This document shows positions 17,819 through 26,631 of a stretch of 64,000 nucleotides of DNA, one piece after another. Origin of the DNA: Calothrix sp. NIES-2100 (lineage in GTDB: Bacteria; Cyanobacteriota; Cyanobacteriia; Cyanobacteriales; Nostocaceae); contig NZ_AP018178.1 of the NCBI RefSeq assembly GCF_002368195.1, forward strand, positions 7,266,645 through 7,330,644. The letters are read 5' to 3'. Under the pieces are notes generated by a model. It had not been told where the DNA came from and ran no database searches. It saw only the letters and a program-made list of their open reading frames with translations. A program made the position numbers and the translations under genes. The stretch's first letter is position 1. Each line of letters starts with the position of its first letter.

Positions 17819-17862
17819 AATAGTCAATAGTCAATAGTCAAATAGTCAATGGTCATTTGTCT
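17819..17862. repeat. Heptad-type tandem repeats
   Basis: Runs of AGTCAATAGTCAATAGTCAA, 7-mers of the AGTCAAT kind that recur at many intergenic sites in the window (25137-25222, 45231-45303, 51601-51675, 53205-53282). Confidence 0.75.
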
Positions 17863-17870
17863 TTGTCTCC

Positions 17871-17968
17871 CCGTCCCTTGCGCGTCTCCCCGAGTGAGAA
17901 GTTCTGATGCCTGCGGCAAGCCGCTCCGCGTCTACGGAGGAAGCCTCGCAAGAGACTTCTCTCCTTGT
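17871..17968. repeat. Dispersed palindromic repeat island
   Basis: Modules GCGCGTCTCCCCGAGTGAGAAG, GCCTGCGGCAAGC and GCGTCTACGGAGGAAGCCTC, variants of those at 8329-8434, between the convergent CNNM and queC genes. Confidence 0.75.
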
Positions 17969-18009
17969 CCCCCTCATCCTGGTTCCCTTAGCCCCTCATC
18001 CAACTCTTG

Positions 18010-18687
18010 CTACTCAGCATAGACCACAGGGTCATTTAGGCCTAATTCTGCAAAAGCTGCTAGCCGCAAGCGGCAAGAATCACAGACACCGCAGGCGACA
18101 TCAGCACCAGCATAACAAGACCAAGTTAGTTCCCAAGGAACACCTAATTGATTACCTAGCTGGATAATTTCGGTTTTTTTCAGGTTAATCAAGGGCGCAA
18201 CAATAGTAATGGCTTCTCCCTCTCGTCCTTGTTTGGTTCCTAACCGGAAAACTTCCTGCATCGCTTGGATATAATCGGGGCGACAATCGGGATAACCAGA
18301 GTAATCTAGGGCATTAACGCCGATGTATACACGTTCTGCGGCTATTGTTTCTGCATAAGCGAGGGCAAAACTTAAAAAGATCGTATTTCGGGCAGGTACA
18401 TAAGTTACAGGAATGTTTTGCGACATTTCATGGAGAGAACGCTCCTGTGGTAAATCTATACCATCGTCTGTAAGTGCCGAACCACCCCATTGTCGTAAGT
18501 CAAAGTTGACTACCTGATGTTTTGCCACAAGAGCTTTTTGTGCTACCAATAGGGCAGACTGTAACTCTCGCTGATGTCGCTGCTGATAATCAAAAGAAAG
18601 GGCGTGACACTCATAGCCATCAGCCTTGGCTTGGTACAGAATTGTGGAAGAGTCTAATCCTCCAGACAACAGAATTACAGCTTTCAT
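18010..18687 (-). CDS. queC: 7-cyano-7-deazaguanine synthase QueC
   Basis: The 225-residue enzyme makes preQ0 from 7-carboxy-7-deazaguanine and ammonia using ATP, toward queuosine in tRNA. The PP-loop SGGLDSST is at residues 8-15. The zinc site has Cys 191, 199, 202 and 205 (CYAGADVACGVCDSC). Other family motifs are LSFDYQQRHQREL and VPARNTIFLSFALAYAE. ATG start at 18687. The length is normal and all catalytic parts are present. No other queuosine genes lie nearby. Confidence 0.97.
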   Translation of the reverse strand: MKAVILLSGGLDSSTILYQAKADGYECHALSFDYQQRHQRELQSALLVAQKALVAKHQVVNFDLRQWGGSALTDDGIDLPQERSLHEMSQNIPVTYVPARNTIFLSFALAYAETIAAERVYIGVNALDYSGYPDCRPDYIQAMQEVFRLGTKQGREGEAITIVAPLINLKKTEIIQLGNQLGVPWELTWSCYAGADVACGVCDSCRLRLAAFAELGLNDPVVYAE

Positions 18688-19458
18688 TGGGGTTTTAAAT
18701 TTGGGATTTCAAATCGCTATATATGACGGCTATTGCCTGGGGACTGATCTGAGCGATCGCAGTTCCGATTACGACCTCAACAGTCAAAGGTGATTCTCTA
18801 GATTAGTGTGCCCTAAAAATTAAGCTACACAAATTCCCCGTGTTATCGAGAATTATGTAAAAATTATTAAATTACATCCTTACTACTCACGATCAATAAA
18901 TGATTTCAATTTTTATGTCGTCTCATCAAATCCAGAAAAATTTGCCAGACTTTTGATGATTTAACTAGTTTGGCCTGACGATTGGTTGCGGAAAAATTGC
19001 CCCATTATCAAAGTTTACCAAGTTAACCAGATTTTTTTGAGGGGCTATTTTTCGCTTGCTTTTACCCAAACCACCAAGTCTCAGTATGATATTTTGATTT
19101 TTTTGTAATTTTACTGACAAAAAAATTATTAGCTTTTTATTCTATTAATCAAATATTAATCGTGATAATTAATTACCTAATTACTATTAAGTAATGGATT
19201 TTTAAGTATTACTTAGATTTTAAAGTTAATAAAAAGACATATTAGATTTTGTGTAAAGTGTAAAAAATTAATCAATTGCGAACTGACTATACAAAAGATA
19301 CTCAGATTGCGGGAACCCATAACAAACTTTGAAATTCTTCATAAACAGAACCTCTATGTTACCATCTGGATGGTTTTAGACGGATCGTAACTGGCAGTTA
19401 AGTATAAAGGCCAACGACCGGAGCGTCTCTAAATTTGGTGGTTGAGGAGAGAATCATA
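18688..19458. other. Long AT-rich intergenic region
   Basis: About 770 bp between queC (minus) and the oxidoreductase gene (plus), hence a divergent double-promoter region. It is very AT-rich between 18830 and 19270, with many T/A runs, and I find no ORF, tRNA, strong hairpin or known riboswitch in it. A regulatory RNA could be hidden but nothing supports it. Confidence 0.5.
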
Positions 19459-20541
19459 GTGCAAGATAGCATGTCAGTGGCAGAACCAAATCCATATACA
19501 CAGCGGAACCAACCACGGCCAATTCGCATAGGCGTAATTGGAGTGGGTAACATGGGGCAACATCACACCCGAGTCCTGAGTTCAATGAAAGATGTTGAAC
19601 TGGTGGGTGTTTCAGATATTAACGTCGAGAGAGGATTAGAAACCGCTAGCAAATACAAAGTCAAATTTTTTGAAGATTATTGTGACTTGCTACCCCATGT
19701 TCAAGCGGTTTGCATTGCTGTTCCTACCCGCTTGCATTACGCTGTGGGCATTAACTGTTTGTTAGCAGGAATTCATGTTTTAATTGAAAAACCGATTGCT
19801 GCCAGTATTTCTGAGGCAGAATCTTTAGTGAATGCCGCTGCCGAATCTCAGTGTATTCTCCAAGTAGGTCATATTGAGCGCTTCAATCCTGCATTTCGGG
19901 AACTGAGTAAAGTCTTGAAAACTGAGGAATTGCTAGCACTAGAAGCTCATCGCATGAGTCCTTATTCAGATCGGGCAAATGATGTTTCTGTTGTGCTCGA
20001 TTTAATGATCCATGACATTGACCTACTTCTGGAATTAGCTGCTTCCCCAGTCGTCAAGTTGACTGCTAGCGGTACTCGTGCTTTAGACTCTGGTTATTTA
20101 GATTACGTGACGGCTACCTTAGGATTCGCTAATGGAATTGTAGCAACTTTAACTGCTAGCAAAGTCACCCATCGAAAAATCCGTCAGATTGTGGCCCATT
20201 GCAAAAATTCATTCACTGAAGCAGATTTTCTGAAAAATGAAATTTTGATTCACCGACAAACAAATACCAACTCTCTCAACGATCATCGGCAAGTGCTTTA
20301 TCGGCAGGATGGTCTGATTGAGAAAGTTTATACCACTAATGTTCAACCTCTCAGCGCAGAGTTAGAGCATTTTGTCAACTGTGTACATGGGGGAAATCAA
20401 CCTTCAGTTGGTGGTGAACAAGCTCTGAAAGCTCTAAGATTAGCGAGTTTAATTGAACAGATGGCTCTAGAAGATCGGGTTTGGAATCCATTAGATTGGC
20501 AATCGGAACCGAGAGTGCAATCACTAACTCCGACAGTCTAG
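19459..20541 (+). CDS. Gfo/Idh/MocA family NAD(P)-dependent oxidoreductase
   Basis: From GTG 19459 the product has 360 residues. The N-terminal Rossmann fold shows IRIGVIGVGNMGQHH and DVELVGVSDIN. The EKP motif (IHVLIEKPIAASISEAE) and the GHIERFNPAF stretch lead into the C-terminal alpha/beta domain, with the DLMIHDIDLLLELA motif. Members oxidise or epimerise sugars or reduce pyrroles such as biliverdin; the substrate here is not evident. The frame is open from TTG 19435, but GAGGAGAG at 19444-19451 is a good ribosome-binding site for the GTG. An IR of terminator type follows. Confidence 0.88.
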   Translation: MQDSMSVAEPNPYTQRNQPRPIRIGVIGVGNMGQHHTRVLSSMKDVELVGVSDINVERGLETASKYKVKFFEDYCDLLPHVQAVCIAVPTRLHYAVGINCLLAGIHVLIEKPIAASISEAESLVNAAAESQCILQVGHIERFNPAFRELSKVLKTEELLALEAHRMSPYSDRANDVSVVLDLMIHDIDLLLELAASPVVKLTASGTRALDSGYLDYVTATLGFANGIVATLTASKVTHRKIRQIVAHCKNSFTEADFLKNEILIHRQTNTNSLNDHRQVLYRQDGLIEKVYTTNVQPLSAELEHFVNCVHGGNQPSVGGEQALKALRLASLIEQMALEDRVWNPLDWQSEPRVQSLTPTV

Positions 20542-20565
20542 ATTAGCAGGGGGAGCATAAAAATC

Positions 20566-20612
20566 AAAAGGCAAAAGTCAAAAGTAAAAAGCATTTTTGA
20601 TTTTTGCCTTTT
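20566..20612 (+). terminator. Terminator-like inverted repeat
   Basis: AAAAGGCAAAAGTCAAAAG (20566-20584) pairs with TTTTTGATTTTTGCCTTTT (20594-20612) with two G-U pairs. Outer flanks GGGAGCA / TGCTCCC can extend the stem. It lies 25 bp after the oxidoreductase gene. Confidence 0.65.
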
Positions 20613-20772
20613 CTGCTGCTCCCTATATATTTTCTTCCTAATTTGCTAAGTGTAATTAGCAGTTTTAGTCAACCGGAGTTATTGTGGCTCCAATCAGCAC
20701 AGATCATGAAAATTTGCCAAAAGTCAGGGTGAATTTAGCCACAAAACTATAGTAATTGCAGGGATTGAATTA

Positions 20773-21396
20773 ATGCTCGAATGGATAACTAATACAATCA
20801 ACTCTTTAGGATATTGGGGTATTGCTCTGTTGATGTTTTTAGAGAATCTCTTTCCACCCATTCCTTCAGAGTTGATTATGCCACTGGCAGGATTTACAGC
20901 AAGTCCATATCAGCCAGGAGGTGCAAAGCTGAATATTTTTGGCGTATTTCTCGCCGGACTGTTGGGTTCGGTATTGGGTGCGCTCATCTGGTACTATCCA
21001 GGACAGTTAATGGGCGAAAAACGCTTAAAAAATTTAGCTGACAAATACGGTAAATGGATTGCGATATCTAGTAAAGATATTACCAAAGCAACGCAATGGT
21101 TTAATAAAAAAGGTAGTAAGGCTGTATTTATTGGCCGCCTTGTCCCAGGAATCCGCACTTTAATCTCTGTGCCGGCAGGTATTAGCAATATGCCCTTGCT
21201 ACCTTTCCTGTTTTACACAACACTGGGTAGCGCAGCTTGGGTAGGTTTGCTAACATACTCAGGATATTTGTTAGGTAGTCAGTATGAACTTGTGGACAAG
21301 TACCTTGCTCCGGTATCAAAAATTGTGCTTGTGAGCCTGGTCTTGGCATTTGTGGTTTGGGTATTCAAACGCAAGCGTAAAAGCACTACAAAATAA
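20773..21396 (+). CDS. DedA family inner-membrane protein
   Basis: The 207-residue, multi-spanning protein belongs to the DedA (SNARE-associated/VTT) family. Diagnostic motifs are FLENLFPPIPSELIMPLAGF (amphipathic re-entrant helix with the key Glu) and GRLVPGIRTLISVPAG (conserved Arg, about residue 118). The C-terminus is basic (KRKRKSTTK). DedA proteins help flip undecaprenyl phosphate or phospholipids and maintain proton motive force; the exact lipid here is unknown. ATG start, preceded by a weak GGGATTG. Confidence 0.93.
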   Translation: MLEWITNTINSLGYWGIALLMFLENLFPPIPSELIMPLAGFTASPYQPGGAKLNIFGVFLAGLLGSVLGALIWYYPGQLMGEKRLKNLADKYGKWIAISSKDITKATQWFNKKGSKAVFIGRLVPGIRTLISVPAGISNMPLLPFLFYTTLGSAAWVGLLTYSGYLLGSQYELVDKYLAPVSKIVLVSLVLAFVVWVFKRKRKSTTK

Positions 21397-21606
21397 AATA
21401 CACAGGCTTTTGGCAATAAAATCAGTGTTAAATATACCTCAAATTGTCATACACTATCCCAAATAATGCTAGATTCGCGATCGCCTGACTTAATTTTTTG
21501 CGTATTTCTAGCTACACTTGACGCAGCTTGGAATTTCTGGTAATTCCCATTTTTGTAAGATTGAGCAGGATAAGTTTTTACAGTTAAGTTAGGACTAGGA
21601 GCTTGT

Positions 21607-22755
21607 ATGACAGATCAACCTTCCGCCGCTACCCCGATAAATGCCGCTGCTATACCCATGAATAGGGTGTCTGCGTCCACCCCCCTTAATGCTACTACTA
21701 CTCCCAAGCCCACGACCTTTTCCGGTAAGGCAATTCTCAGCGTAGATTTAGGTAGAACTTCTACCAAAACCTGTGTCAGCCGCGAACCAAACAATGTGGT
21801 GTTCGTACCTGCAAACGTCAAGCAAATGTCAATCGAACAGGTACGCGGTGGTGTCTTTGAAGCCCGGGCTACCGATCCTTTAATGGATTTGTGGCTGGAG
21901 TATCAAGGTAGTGGCTACGCTGTCGGTCAACTGGCAGCAGACTTTGGCGCTAATTTGGGAGTGGGTCAATCTAAGGTAGAGGATGCACTAGTCAAAGTAT
22001 TAGCATGTGCTGGGTATTTTAAACTCAAAGACGATATCTCAGTCGTACTGGGTCTGCCTTTCCTTTCTTTAGAGCAATTTGAAAAAGAAAAAGCACAGAT
22101 GATTAGCGCCGTCACCGGGCCTCATGTTTTAAATTTCCGAGGCGAATCTGTAAGCCTAAATATCAGTAAAGTTTGGGTAATGCCAGAAGGCTACGGTAGC
22201 CTTCTGTGGACAGAAGCTCAACCTCAAAAAGGTGCAACTCTGCCTGATTTTACGAAAATATCAGTTGCAATTGTGGATATTGGTCATCAAACCATCGATC
22301 TGTTGATGGTAGATAACTTTCGCTTCGCCCGAGGCGCTTCTAAGAGTGAAGATTTCGGGATGAATAAGTTTTATGAACTTGTCGCTGCCGAAATCGAAGG
22401 AGCTGATAGCCAATCTCTGGCATTGATTTCTGCTGTGAATAAACCCAAAGGCGAAAGATTCTACCGTCCCAAAGGTGCAAGCAAGCCTACAAATCTCGAT
22501 GATTTTCTCCCTAATCTCATAGAGATGTTTTCTCGGGAAATTTGCAGTCGCGTACTAGCTTGGTTGCCAGAACGTGTGACTGATGTGATTATCACCGGAG
22601 GGGGTGGTCAATTTTTCTGGGAAGATGTACAACGTCTGTTGAAGGAAGCTAAAATTAACGCTTATTTAGCTGCACCTTCCCGACAAGCTAATGCCTTGGG
22701 GCAGTATATTTATGGAGAGGCCCAATTATCTGCTGTTCGCTCTTCTAGGGCTTAA
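21607..22755 (+). CDS. parM: ParM/StbA-like actin ATPase
   Basis: The 382-residue protein has an actin/Hsp70-type fold. Phosphate-1 loop is SVDLGRTSTKTCV (about residues 45-57) and phosphate-2 is AIVDIGHQTIDLLMV (about 222-236). An adenosine-like motif, DVIITGGGGQFFW, lies near 328-340. A Thr/Pro/Ala-rich N-terminal extension of about 35 residues precedes the domain. Family members polymerise with ATP and push plasmid or other DNA copies apart. The next gene starts 5 bp after its stop, so the two form an operon that resembles parMR. The gene sits among chromosomal housekeeping genes, and a role in chromosome, plasmid or cell-structure dynamics is open. Confidence 0.82.
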   Translation: MTDQPSAATPINAAAIPMNRVSASTPLNATTTPKPTTFSGKAILSVDLGRTSTKTCVSREPNNVVFVPANVKQMSIEQVRGGVFEARATDPLMDLWLEYQGSGYAVGQLAADFGANLGVGQSKVEDALVKVLACAGYFKLKDDISVVLGLPFLSLEQFEKEKAQMISAVTGPHVLNFRGESVSLNISKVWVMPEGYGSLLWTEAQPQKGATLPDFTKISVAIVDIGHQTIDLLMVDNFRFARGASKSEDFGMNKFYELVAAEIEGADSQSLALISAVNKPKGERFYRPKGASKPTNLDDFLPNLIEMFSREICSRVLAWLPERVTDVIITGGGGQFFWEDVQRLLKEAKINAYLAAPSRQANALGQYIYGEAQLSAVRSSRA

Positions 22756-22760
22756 AACTG

Positions 22761-23264
22761 ATGTTCCAATGGTCAAAAAAAGTAGTGAAATCGGTCACGT
22801 TCAATCCAGGAGTTGCTGATGAAAGCTTGTTGGCTCTTGTAGAAAGCTATTTGGAGAAACAAGTCGATAAAACTTTCAGCGACCTCTGTAAAGAAGCTTT
22901 ATGGCAATCTTTATGTGTACCGGAATCGGTAAAACCAGGTCCGCAAACAACATCAACAACAGCGGTTGAACAAGAAATCGGTAGACTGCAAAATCAACTG
23001 GCTGACCTTGAGGAACGCTTTTTTGCCAAGGAATCTCATCGTTTGGAGTCAATGGAAAACCAGATTCTGCAACTTACTCAACAAGTTGCTCATTTGGCGA
23101 TCATGGTCGCTGAGCGACCAGTGATTCAGTATGCAACTCCAGCAACATCAAACCCAGCATCATCAGTAGTGGAGGTAGTCAATAACACTTATGTGCCACC
23201 TCCACCTCCTCAAGAGGTTGACCCCGTAATCAGCCGACTCAGCCAGTTTCTCGATGATTTTTAA
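22761..23264 (+). CDS. Probable ParR-like RHH partner with coiled coil
   Basis: A 167-residue product. The first 60 residues have the pattern of a ribbon-helix-helix fold (KSVTFNP strand, DESLLALVESYLEK helix, TFSDLCKEALWQSL helix). Residues about 75-115 form a heptad coiled coil (IGRLQNQLADLEERFF, then MENQILQLTQQVAHL). The end is Pro/Val-rich (VPPPPPQ) with a final ISRLSQFLDDF. In parMR systems the RHH protein binds the centromere and the actin filament. By position and pattern this is the ParM partner, but RHH assignment is by eye. Confidence 0.65.
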   Translation: MFQWSKKVVKSVTFNPGVADESLLALVESYLEKQVDKTFSDLCKEALWQSLCVPESVKPGPQTTSTTAVEQEIGRLQNQLADLEERFFAKESHRLESMENQILQLTQQVAHLAIMVAERPVIQYATPATSNPASSVVEVVNNTYVPPPPPQEVDPVISRLSQFLDDF

Positions 23265-23304
23265 AGCAAAATCAGGGTTTTAAGCATCTTGTGCTGTTAT
23301 CTAC

Positions 23305-23334
23305 AATCCTTAATAGGAAATTCTATTAAGGATT
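23305..23334 (+). terminator. Terminator hairpin after the parMR-like pair
   Basis: Perfect 12-bp inverted repeat AATCCTTAATAG / CTATTAAGGATT with a 6-nt loop, 40 bp after the stop codon, followed by ATTAATATTTATAT. The stem is AT-rich, so the strength is uncertain. Confidence 0.55.
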
Positions 23335-23370
23335 ATTAATATTTATATAGGATTGATAGAGATGCGATCG

Positions 23371-23420
23371 CTGCGCCAAAGCCTTCTTTTCTGCCAAAGT
23401 GAGACGCTGCGCCCACGGCT
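23371..23420. repeat. Dispersed palindromic repeat fragment
   Basis: GCTGCGCCAAAGCC and GTGAGACGCTGCGCCCACGGC, a degenerate version of the GGAGACGCTGCGCGAACG module, in the 327-bp gap before the phosphohexomutase gene. An open frame across it (23353-23604) is not gene-like. Confidence 0.6.
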
Positions 23421-23591
23421 AAAGCAGTTTTTCAAATTATCCTCAAACTTAGGCAAAAATTACAGCAGAACGAAGCACGTAAGAGTTTTTGCGTCAGTCC
23501 TACTACTGAATAGCAATTATACTATATTCTTTTTTTACACACCCTACCGTATAAATGGTAGAATCCTCAGAGAAAAATTTAGGATACCTCC

Positions 23592-25028
23592 ATGCCAGTT
23601 GTAGCGAACTCCATCAAATTTGGTACAGACGGCTGGCGAGGCGTGATTGGTGATGAATTCACCTTTGAACGCCTCGCTTTGGTTGCAGCAGTCGCCGCCA
23701 AAGTACTATATGATACCTACTTTTCTGTGGTGGGTACGAAAAAGATAGTTGTCGGTTATGATCGCCGATTTATGGCGGAAGACTTTGCCCGTGTCGTCGC
23801 CGATGCTGTCACCGCTGTCGGATTTGATGTGCTACTCAGTGAAAGCTATGCTCCCACTCCAGCCTTTAGCTGGGCGGCGAAACAACTCAATGCCTTGGGG
23901 GCCTTGGTTGTTACCGCTAGCCATAATCCAGGTGCATATCTAGGGTTAAAAGTCAAGGGATATTTTGGGGGGTCGGTATCGCCAGAAGTTACCAAAGAGA
24001 TAGAAGCACTGATACCAGAAGGATTACCACAGGCAACTACACCTGGCAATGTGGATAAATTTGACCCCTGGCCCAGCTACACAGCAGGCTTAGAAGGTAA
24101 AGTTGATATTGCGAAAATTCGCGATGCCATAGCCTCTGGCAAACTGACTGTATTTGCCGATGTGATGCATGGGGCGGCGGCGGGCGGATTGGCAAGATTA
24201 CTGGGCGATCGCATCCACGAAATCAACAGCGATCGCGATCCTTTATTTGGTGGCGGTGCGCCGGAACCCTTACCTAAATACCTGTCGCAGCTATTTAAAG
24301 TTATCAAAACTCACCGAGAAAGCAATAAAACCGCTTTAGCAGTGGGGTTGGTGTTTGATGGAGACTGCGATCGCATTGCCGCAGTCGATGGGGAAGCTAA
24401 CTTTTTAAGTTCTCAAGTCTTAATCCCGATATTAATTGACCATTTAACCTTACGGCGCGGTTTTACTGGCGAAATCGTCAAAACAGTCAGCGGTTCTGAT
24501 TTAATTCCCTTAGTAGCAGCACTACATAAACTCTCTGTATTTGAAACACCTGTTGGTTATAAATATATTGCTGACAGAATGTTAGCAGCAGAGGTATTGT
24601 TAGGCGGCGAAGAATCAGGCGGAATTGGCTATGGTACTCATATTCCCGAACGAGACGCACTGCTGTCGGCATTGTACGTGCTAGAAGCGATTGTGGAATC
24701 AGGAAAAGATTTAGGGGAATATTACCAGCACTTACAGCAGCAAACAGGGTTCAATTCAGCCTACGATCGCATCGATTTACCTCTAGCGAATATGTCCGTG
24801 CGATCGCGTCTTTTGCAACAACTGCAAACCCAACCATTAACTGAGATTGCTGGACAAGCGGTAATTGATTGTCAAACCATTGACGGCTACAAATTCCGTT
24901 TAGCTGACAACAGCTGGTTAATGATTCGCTTTAGTGGTACCGAACCAGTTTTACGCCTCTACTGCGAAGCCGCTACCAGCGATCGCGTACATCAAACTCT
25001 TGCGTGGGCAAAACACTGGGCAGGGTAA
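23592..25028 (+). CDS. Phosphoglucomutase/phosphomannomutase family protein
   Basis: The 478-residue alpha-D-phosphohexomutase has all four family motifs: active-site phosphoserine loop TASHNPGAYLG (Ser110), metal loop DGDCDR (about 256-261), sugar-binding GGEESGG (about 337-343) and the phosphate-binding FSGTEPVLR (about 450). It interconverts hexose-1- and hexose-6-phosphates, feeding glycogen, cell-wall or exopolysaccharide synthesis. Whether it prefers glucose, mannose or glucosamine phosphate cannot be read here. ATG start; GGATACCTCC lies upstream. Confidence 0.93.
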   Translation: MPVVANSIKFGTDGWRGVIGDEFTFERLALVAAVAAKVLYDTYFSVVGTKKIVVGYDRRFMAEDFARVVADAVTAVGFDVLLSESYAPTPAFSWAAKQLNALGALVVTASHNPGAYLGLKVKGYFGGSVSPEVTKEIEALIPEGLPQATTPGNVDKFDPWPSYTAGLEGKVDIAKIRDAIASGKLTVFADVMHGAAAGGLARLLGDRIHEINSDRDPLFGGGAPEPLPKYLSQLFKVIKTHRESNKTALAVGLVFDGDCDRIAAVDGEANFLSSQVLIPILIDHLTLRRGFTGEIVKTVSGSDLIPLVAALHKLSVFETPVGYKYIADRMLAAEVLLGGEESGGIGYGTHIPERDALLSALYVLEAIVESGKDLGEYYQHLQQQTGFNSAYDRIDLPLANMSVRSRLLQQLQTQPLTEIAGQAVIDCQTIDGYKFRLADNSWLMIRFSGTEPVLRLYCEAATSDRVHQTLAWAKHWAG

Positions 25029-25053
25029 GATTAGTCCATAGTCAAGAGTTGCA

Positions 25054-25077
25054 ACAGACGCGATTAATCGCGTCTGT
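25054..25077. terminator. Perfect 24-bp palindrome after the phosphohexomutase gene
   Basis: ACAGACGCGATTAATCGCGTCTGT is fully self-complementary and stands 26 bp after the stop codon. It could act as a terminator hairpin; similar ATTAATCGCGTC palindromes are repeated in Nostoc genomes, so it may equally be an interspersed repeat. Confidence 0.55.
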
Positions 25078-25136
25078 ACAAAAGTCAAAAGTCCATAGTC
25101 AAGAGTTCATAATCAAGAGTCAAGAGTCCACAGTTT

Positions 25137-25222
25137 AAAATTTCTTGACCAATGACCATTGACTATTGACCAATGACCATTGACTATTGACCAATGACAA
25201 ATGACCATTGACTATTGACCAA
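25137..25222. repeat. Heptad repeat array running into the rdgB start codon
   Basis: About twelve 7-bp units of the forms TGACCAA, TGACCAT and TGACTAT. The last one, CCAATGAC, contains the ATG of rdgB. No Shine-Dalgarno-like purine stretch is left between array and gene. Confidence 0.85.
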
Positions 25223-25806
25223 TGACTAAAGTACTTGTAGTAGCCACAGGTAACCCAGGTAAATTACGAGAAATGCAAGCTTATCTGGCTAATTCTGGTT
25301 GGGAATTGACCCTAAAACCCGAAGAATTAGAAATTGAAGAGACAGGGGATACATTTGCCGCCAACGCTGGTCTTAAAGCCTCCCAAATTGCTCAAGCGAC
25401 GGGAAACTGGGCAATTGCGGATGATTCTGGCTTACAAGTAGATGCCCTAAATGGCGCACCAGGAGTGTATTCTGCACGTTACGGCAAAAACGACTCAGAA
25501 CGCATCGCCAGGGTATTAAACGAATTAGGTTCTGAAGTAAATCGACAAGCTCAATTTGTCTGTGTGATTGCGATCGCTAATCCGCATGGTGAGATTTTCC
25601 TCCAATCGGAAGGAGTTTGTCGAGGCGTAATTCTTCATGCACCTCGAGGTCATCGTGGTTTTGGCTACGACCCGATTTTTTATGTCCCAGAGAAACAATT
25701 AACCTTTGCGGAGATGACACCACAGTTGAAGAGGTCGCTTAGTCATAGAGGTAAGGCTTTTACAGCTTTACTCCCACAATTGGCACTGCTGAGTCCTGAG
25801 TCCTAA
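25222..25806 (+). CDS. rdgB: RdgB/HAM1 non-canonical purine NTP pyrophosphatase
   Basis: The 194-residue enzyme hydrolyses dITP, ITP and XTP to the monophosphates, keeping deaminated purines out of DNA. Motifs are VVATGNPGKLREM (residues 5-17), EEIEETGDTFAANAGLKA in outline, WAIADDSGLQVDALNGAPGVYSARY in part, and GFGYDPIFYVP. The start ATG is inside a heptad repeat and has no recognisable ribosome-binding site, which is odd. A GTG or ATG further in would cut the conserved NPGK loop, so this start is kept. Confidence 0.95.
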   Translation: MTKVLVVATGNPGKLREMQAYLANSGWELTLKPEELEIEETGDTFAANAGLKASQIAQATGNWAIADDSGLQVDALNGAPGVYSARYGKNDSERIARVLNELGSEVNRQAQFVCVIAIANPHGEIFLQSEGVCRGVILHAPRGHRGFGYDPIFYVPEKQLTFAEMTPQLKRSLSHRGKAFTALLPQLALLSPES

Positions 25807-25955
25807 GTTTTGAGTTAGGAGTAAGTTTTGAGTTAATCTGGGTGAAGAGTTCAAAACTCTAGATAGAGGCATTTAGCATCTGCTAGACACCCAAAACTTT
25901 ACTCTCTCAACTCTTTTCTCTGACCACTCAGTACTCACAACTCAGCAATCAGATT

Positions 25956-26294
25956 TTAAACTGCTTCTGTATTTTTTTCTCCTGTACGAATCCGAACAAC
26001 TTGCTCAACAGGCGAGATAAAGATTTTGCCATCACCAATTTCACCAGTGCGGGCAGCAGCAATAATTTTGTCTACTACCATATCAACTTGGTTGTCGTCA
26101 ACGACAATTTCTACTTTGAGTTTTTGCAGAAACTCGACAGTGTACTCAGAACCACGATAGCGTTCAGTTTGACCTTTTTGTCTGCCGAAGCCTCGAACTT
26201 CGGAAACAGTCATACCGACGATACCAGCATTGACCAAGGCAATTTTGACTTCATCCAGCTTAAATGGGCGGATAATTGCTTCTACTTTTTTCAT
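25956..26294 (-). CDS. glnB: Nitrogen regulatory protein PII
   Basis: The 112-residue PII signal protein integrates 2-oxoglutarate, ATP/ADP and energy state. It controls cyanobacterial partners such as N-acetylglutamate kinase, PipX and ammonium/nitrate transport. The T-loop shows GQTERYRGSEYTVEF with Ser49, the site phosphorylated in cyanobacterial PII, and Tyr51. B- and C-loops are TGEIGDGKIFISP and VVRIRTGE. ATG start after AAGGAGTCC (good ribosome-binding site). In a diazotroph this gene links to the nitrogen status that also drives heterocyst formation. Confidence 0.97.
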   Translation of the reverse strand: MKKVEAIIRPFKLDEVKIALVNAGIVGMTVSEVRGFGRQKGQTERYRGSEYTVEFLQKLKVEIVVDDNQVDMVVDKIIAAARTGEIGDGKIFISPVEQVVRIRTGEKNTEAV

Positions 26295-26631
26295 TTATTG
26301 GACTCCTTGTTTCTACTAGCTTCGTTTATATATCTAAGCAGATTCTTTGGCTGACACTTGAACTAGTAGAACTATTTTAAAAACATATGTAATAATTTAC
26401 GACTTTCAATGACCTATCGGAACATTTATAAAATTATCGACGGCAAATATTACATATTTTATAAATGGCTGAGATTACGACATCAAAAAACTGTCTTTAA
26501 TTTTCCATGACAATATGTATTTTTTTGTAACCAAAAAAAATCAGTAAATTTCCTGATATAGCAATTGAGAATTGTGAGAGCGAAATTGACCGCAAATTTT
26601 CCAGTTACAGCCGCAACACAGAGAAATTTAA
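26295..26631. other. glnB upstream region
   Basis: 337 bp, AT-rich, containing the glnB promoter(s). A GTA-N6-TAC near-match to the NtcA operator lies at 26389-26400, but the required 8-bp spacing is not met. No gene is seen. Confidence 0.5.

Noticed and set aside
26389..26400. NtcA site upstream of glnB
   Set aside because: GTA-N6-TAC instead of GTA-N8-TAC; no better match was seen by eye. NtcA control is likely from general knowledge but not shown here.
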